Both the position numbers and the translations under genes were made by a program. Source: Rhizobium nepotum 39/7 (GTDB taxonomy: Bacteria > Pseudomonadota > Alphaproteobacteria > Rhizobiales > Rhizobiaceae). Taken from it: 64,000 nt of DNA. The notes beneath the pieces are model-generated. The model was not told where the DNA came from. It saw nothing but the letters and a program-made list of their open reading frames with translations, and ran no database searches. Shown here piece by piece: positions 62,178 to 64,000 of this stretch (the first letter of the stretch is position 1; every line of letters starts with the position of its first letter). The stretch is from contig NZ_JWJH01000006.1 of the NCBI RefSeq assembly GCF_000949865.1, forward strand, positions 1-64,000. Reading direction: 5' to 3'.

Positions 62178-64000
62178 ATGCCGAAGCGCCAAGATATCAA
62201 GTCCATCCTCATCATTGGCGCAGGACCGATCGTTATCGGTCAGGCATGTGAATTCGACTATTCCGGCACGCAGGCCTGTAAGGCGCTGAAGGAAGAGGGT
62301 TACCGGGTCATTCTGGTCAACTCCAACCCGGCGACGATCATGACCGATCCCGGCCTTGCCGACGCGACCTATGTCGAGCCGATCACGCCGGAAGTGGTCG
62401 CCAAGATCATCGCCAAGGAACGCCCGGACGCGCTGCTTCCCACCATGGGCGGCCAGACGGCGCTCAACACCGCGCTTTCCCTGAAGCGCATGGGCGTTCT
62501 CGACCGCTACAACGTGGAAATGATCGGCGCGAAGCCCGAAGCCATCGACATGGCAGAAGACCGCGCTTTGTTCCGCGAAGCGATGGCCCGCATCAACCTC
62601 GAAACGCCGAAGTCCATGCTCGCCAATGCGACAGAGATCAAGGACGCCGACCGCAAGAAGCACGAAGCCGCCCGCGCCGAACTCAAGGCGAAGCTTTCCG
62701 GTGCCGATCTGGACAAGGCGCTGGACGATCTTGAAAACCAGTGGAACCTTGGCGAGACCGACCGCAAGCAGCGCTACATGGCGCATGCGATTGCAATTGC
62801 TGCACAGGCCATTGATCATGTTGGCCTGCCCGCCATCATTCGCCCCTCCTTCACGCTTGGCGGCACCGGCGGCGGCATTGCCTATAACCGCTCGGAATTC
62901 TTCGACATCGTCTCCGGCGGCCTCGACGCCTCGCCGACCACCGAAGTACTGGTCGAGGAATCGGTTCTCGGCTGGAAGGAATATGAGATGGAAGTGGTCC
63001 GCGACACGGCGGACAATTGCATCATCATCTGCTCCATCGAAAACATCGATCCGATGGGCGTCCACACGGGCGACTCGATCACTGTTGCGCCAGCGCTGAC
63101 GCTGACCGACAAGGAATACCAGATCATGCGCAACGCCTCGATCGCGGTGCTACGCGAGATCGGCGTTGAGACCGGCGGCTCGAACGTGCAGTTCGCCGTC
63201 AACCCGAAGGACGGCCGCCTCGTCGTCATCGAAATGAACCCGCGCGTCTCGCGCTCCTCGGCGCTGGCTTCCAAGGCAACCGGCTTCCCGATCGCCAAGA
63301 TCGCCGCCAAGCTCGCCATCGGCTACACACTTGACGAGCTGGAAAACGACATTACCGGCGGCGCGACGCCTGCCTCGTTCGAACCGTCGATCGACTACGT
63401 CGTCACCAAGATCCCGCGTTTCGCCTTCGAGAAATTCCCCGGCGCCTCGCCGATCCTCACCACCGCCATGAAGTCGGTCGGTGAAGTCATGGCCATTGGC
63501 CGCACCTTCGCGGAATCGCTGCAGAAGGCGCTGCGCGGCATGGAAACCGGTCTCACCGGTCTCGATGAAATCGAAATCCCCGGTTTCGAGGAAGGCGAAG
63601 GCTCCAAGAACGCCATACGCGCCGCCATCGGCACCCCGACGCCGGATCGCCTGCGCATGGTCGCACAGGCGCTGCGCATGGGCATGACGGAGCAGGAAGT
63701 TCACGAAAACTCGAAGATCGATCCCTGGTTCATCGCCCAGTTCAAGGCGATCGTGGATATGGAAGCCCGCATCCGCGAACATGGCCTGCCGCAGGACGCT
63801 GAAAACCTGCGGACATTGAAGGCCATGGGCTTCTCCGATGCCCGCCTTGCAAGCCTTACCGGCAAGCGCCCGAAGGAAGTGGCCGAACTGCGCAACAGCC
63901 TCAATGTTCGCCCGGTGTTCAAGCGCATCGATACCTGTGCTGCCGAATTCGCCTCGCCCACCGCCTACATGTATTCGACCTATGAAGTTCCCTTCGTTGG
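62178..64000 (+). CDS. carB: Carbamoyl-phosphate synthase large subunit (partial, runs off the window)
   Basis: The first 607 codons of about 1160. The start ATG 62178 lies behind GAACGAGAGAGCC. The N-terminal ATP-grasp half has [20 protein letters not shown], then [20 protein letters not shown] and [20 protein letters not shown], and the oligomerisation region starts near 420. A charged insertion of about 40 residues ([20 protein letters not shown] in its middle) precedes the RPSFTLGG motif compared with E. coli. carA is 6.4 kb upstream on the same strand. Confidence 0.96.
   Translation, partial: MPKRQDIKSILIIGAGPIVIGQACEFDYSGTQACKALKEEGYRVILVNSNPATIMTDPGLADATYVEPITPEVVAKIIAKERPDALLPTMGGQTALNTALSLKRMGVLDRYNVEMIGAKPEAIDMAEDRALFREAMARINLETPKSMLANATEIKDADRKKHEAARAELKAKLSGADLDKALDDLENQWNLGETDRKQRYMAHAIAIAAQAIDHVGLPAIIRPSFTLGGTGGGIAYNRSEFFDIVSGGLDASPTTEVLVEESVLGWKEYEMEVVRDTADNCIIICSIENIDPMGVHTGDSITVAPALTLTDKEYQIMRNASIAVLREIGVETGGSNVQFAVNPKDGRLVVIEMNPRVSRSSALASKATGFPIAKIAAKLAIGYTLDELENDITGGATPASFEPSIDYVVTKIPRFAFEKFPGASPILTTAMKSVGEVMAIGRTFAESLQKALRGMETGLTGLDEIEIPGFEEGEGSKNAIRAAIGTPTPDRLRMVAQALRMGMTEQEVHENSKIDPWFIAQFKAIVDMEARIREHGLPQDAENLRTLKAMGFSDARLASLTGKRPKEVAELRNSLNVRPVFKRIDTCAAEFASPTAYMYSTYEVPFV

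Overview
The window looks like core chromosome of an alphaproteobacterium of the Agrobacterium/Rhizobium group. The strongest pointer is a bacteriophytochrome of the Agrobacterium Agp2 type (44548-47100). Others are a betaine-lipid pair (btaA-btaB), an ArsR-methyltransferase regulator joined to metF, and several families of palindromic intergenic repeats of a kind common in rhizobia. I saw no prophage, insertion sequence or CRISPR array, so most of the content is housekeeping or ordinary catabolic genes.

Layout. 1-5100: phosphate-stress lipid genes btaAB behind a PHO-box-like repeat, two cell-wall hydrolases, and a 25-codon membrane peptide. 5100-8900: metF with its regulator (minus strand), then ettA. 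8900-15800: a lipase-like hydrolase, a CoA-transferase/ThDP-enzyme pair, a HugZ-like protein, and a RidA/TIGR01244 pair. 15800-20600: an L,D-transpeptidase, a TetR-controlled MFS exporter with two matching operators, and an orphan ParA. 20550-27025 (minus): Fe-alcohol dehydrogenase, aldehyde dehydrogenase, a glutamine-synthetase-like ligase, an APC permease and an N-formylglutamate-amidohydrolase-like enzyme; together they read as a gamma-glutamylation route for an amino-alcohol or amine. Facing it are an RpiR-type regulator, a four-gene ABC importer and a zinc alcohol dehydrogenase (27201-33532). 33700-37500: metH, whose upstream region carries nearly the same palindrome as the metF regulator. 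37600-44300: an AGE epimerase, a phosphatase, an outer-membrane barrel, small secreted proteins, tRNA-Ile2 and YjbQ. 44500-54300: the phytochrome, a TonB-like DUF930 protein, rpoD, dnaG, a BrnT-BrnA toxin-antitoxin pair and YqeY. 54600-64000: carA and carB (cut by the window end), separated by a MATE transporter, a chemoreceptor, a DUF2938 protein, a zinc metallopeptidase and a broken LytTR locus.

Points most worth a second look: the shared regulator palindrome at metF and metH; the gamma-glutamyl operon; the 25-residue membrane peptide; the BrnTA operator inside its promoter; the abutting broken LytTR and membrane-protein fragments; and the chemoreceptor whose ligand residues keep the exact spacing of an amino-acid-binding dCache domain. 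All functional calls rest on reading the sequence and on recalled family knowledge; no searches were run.
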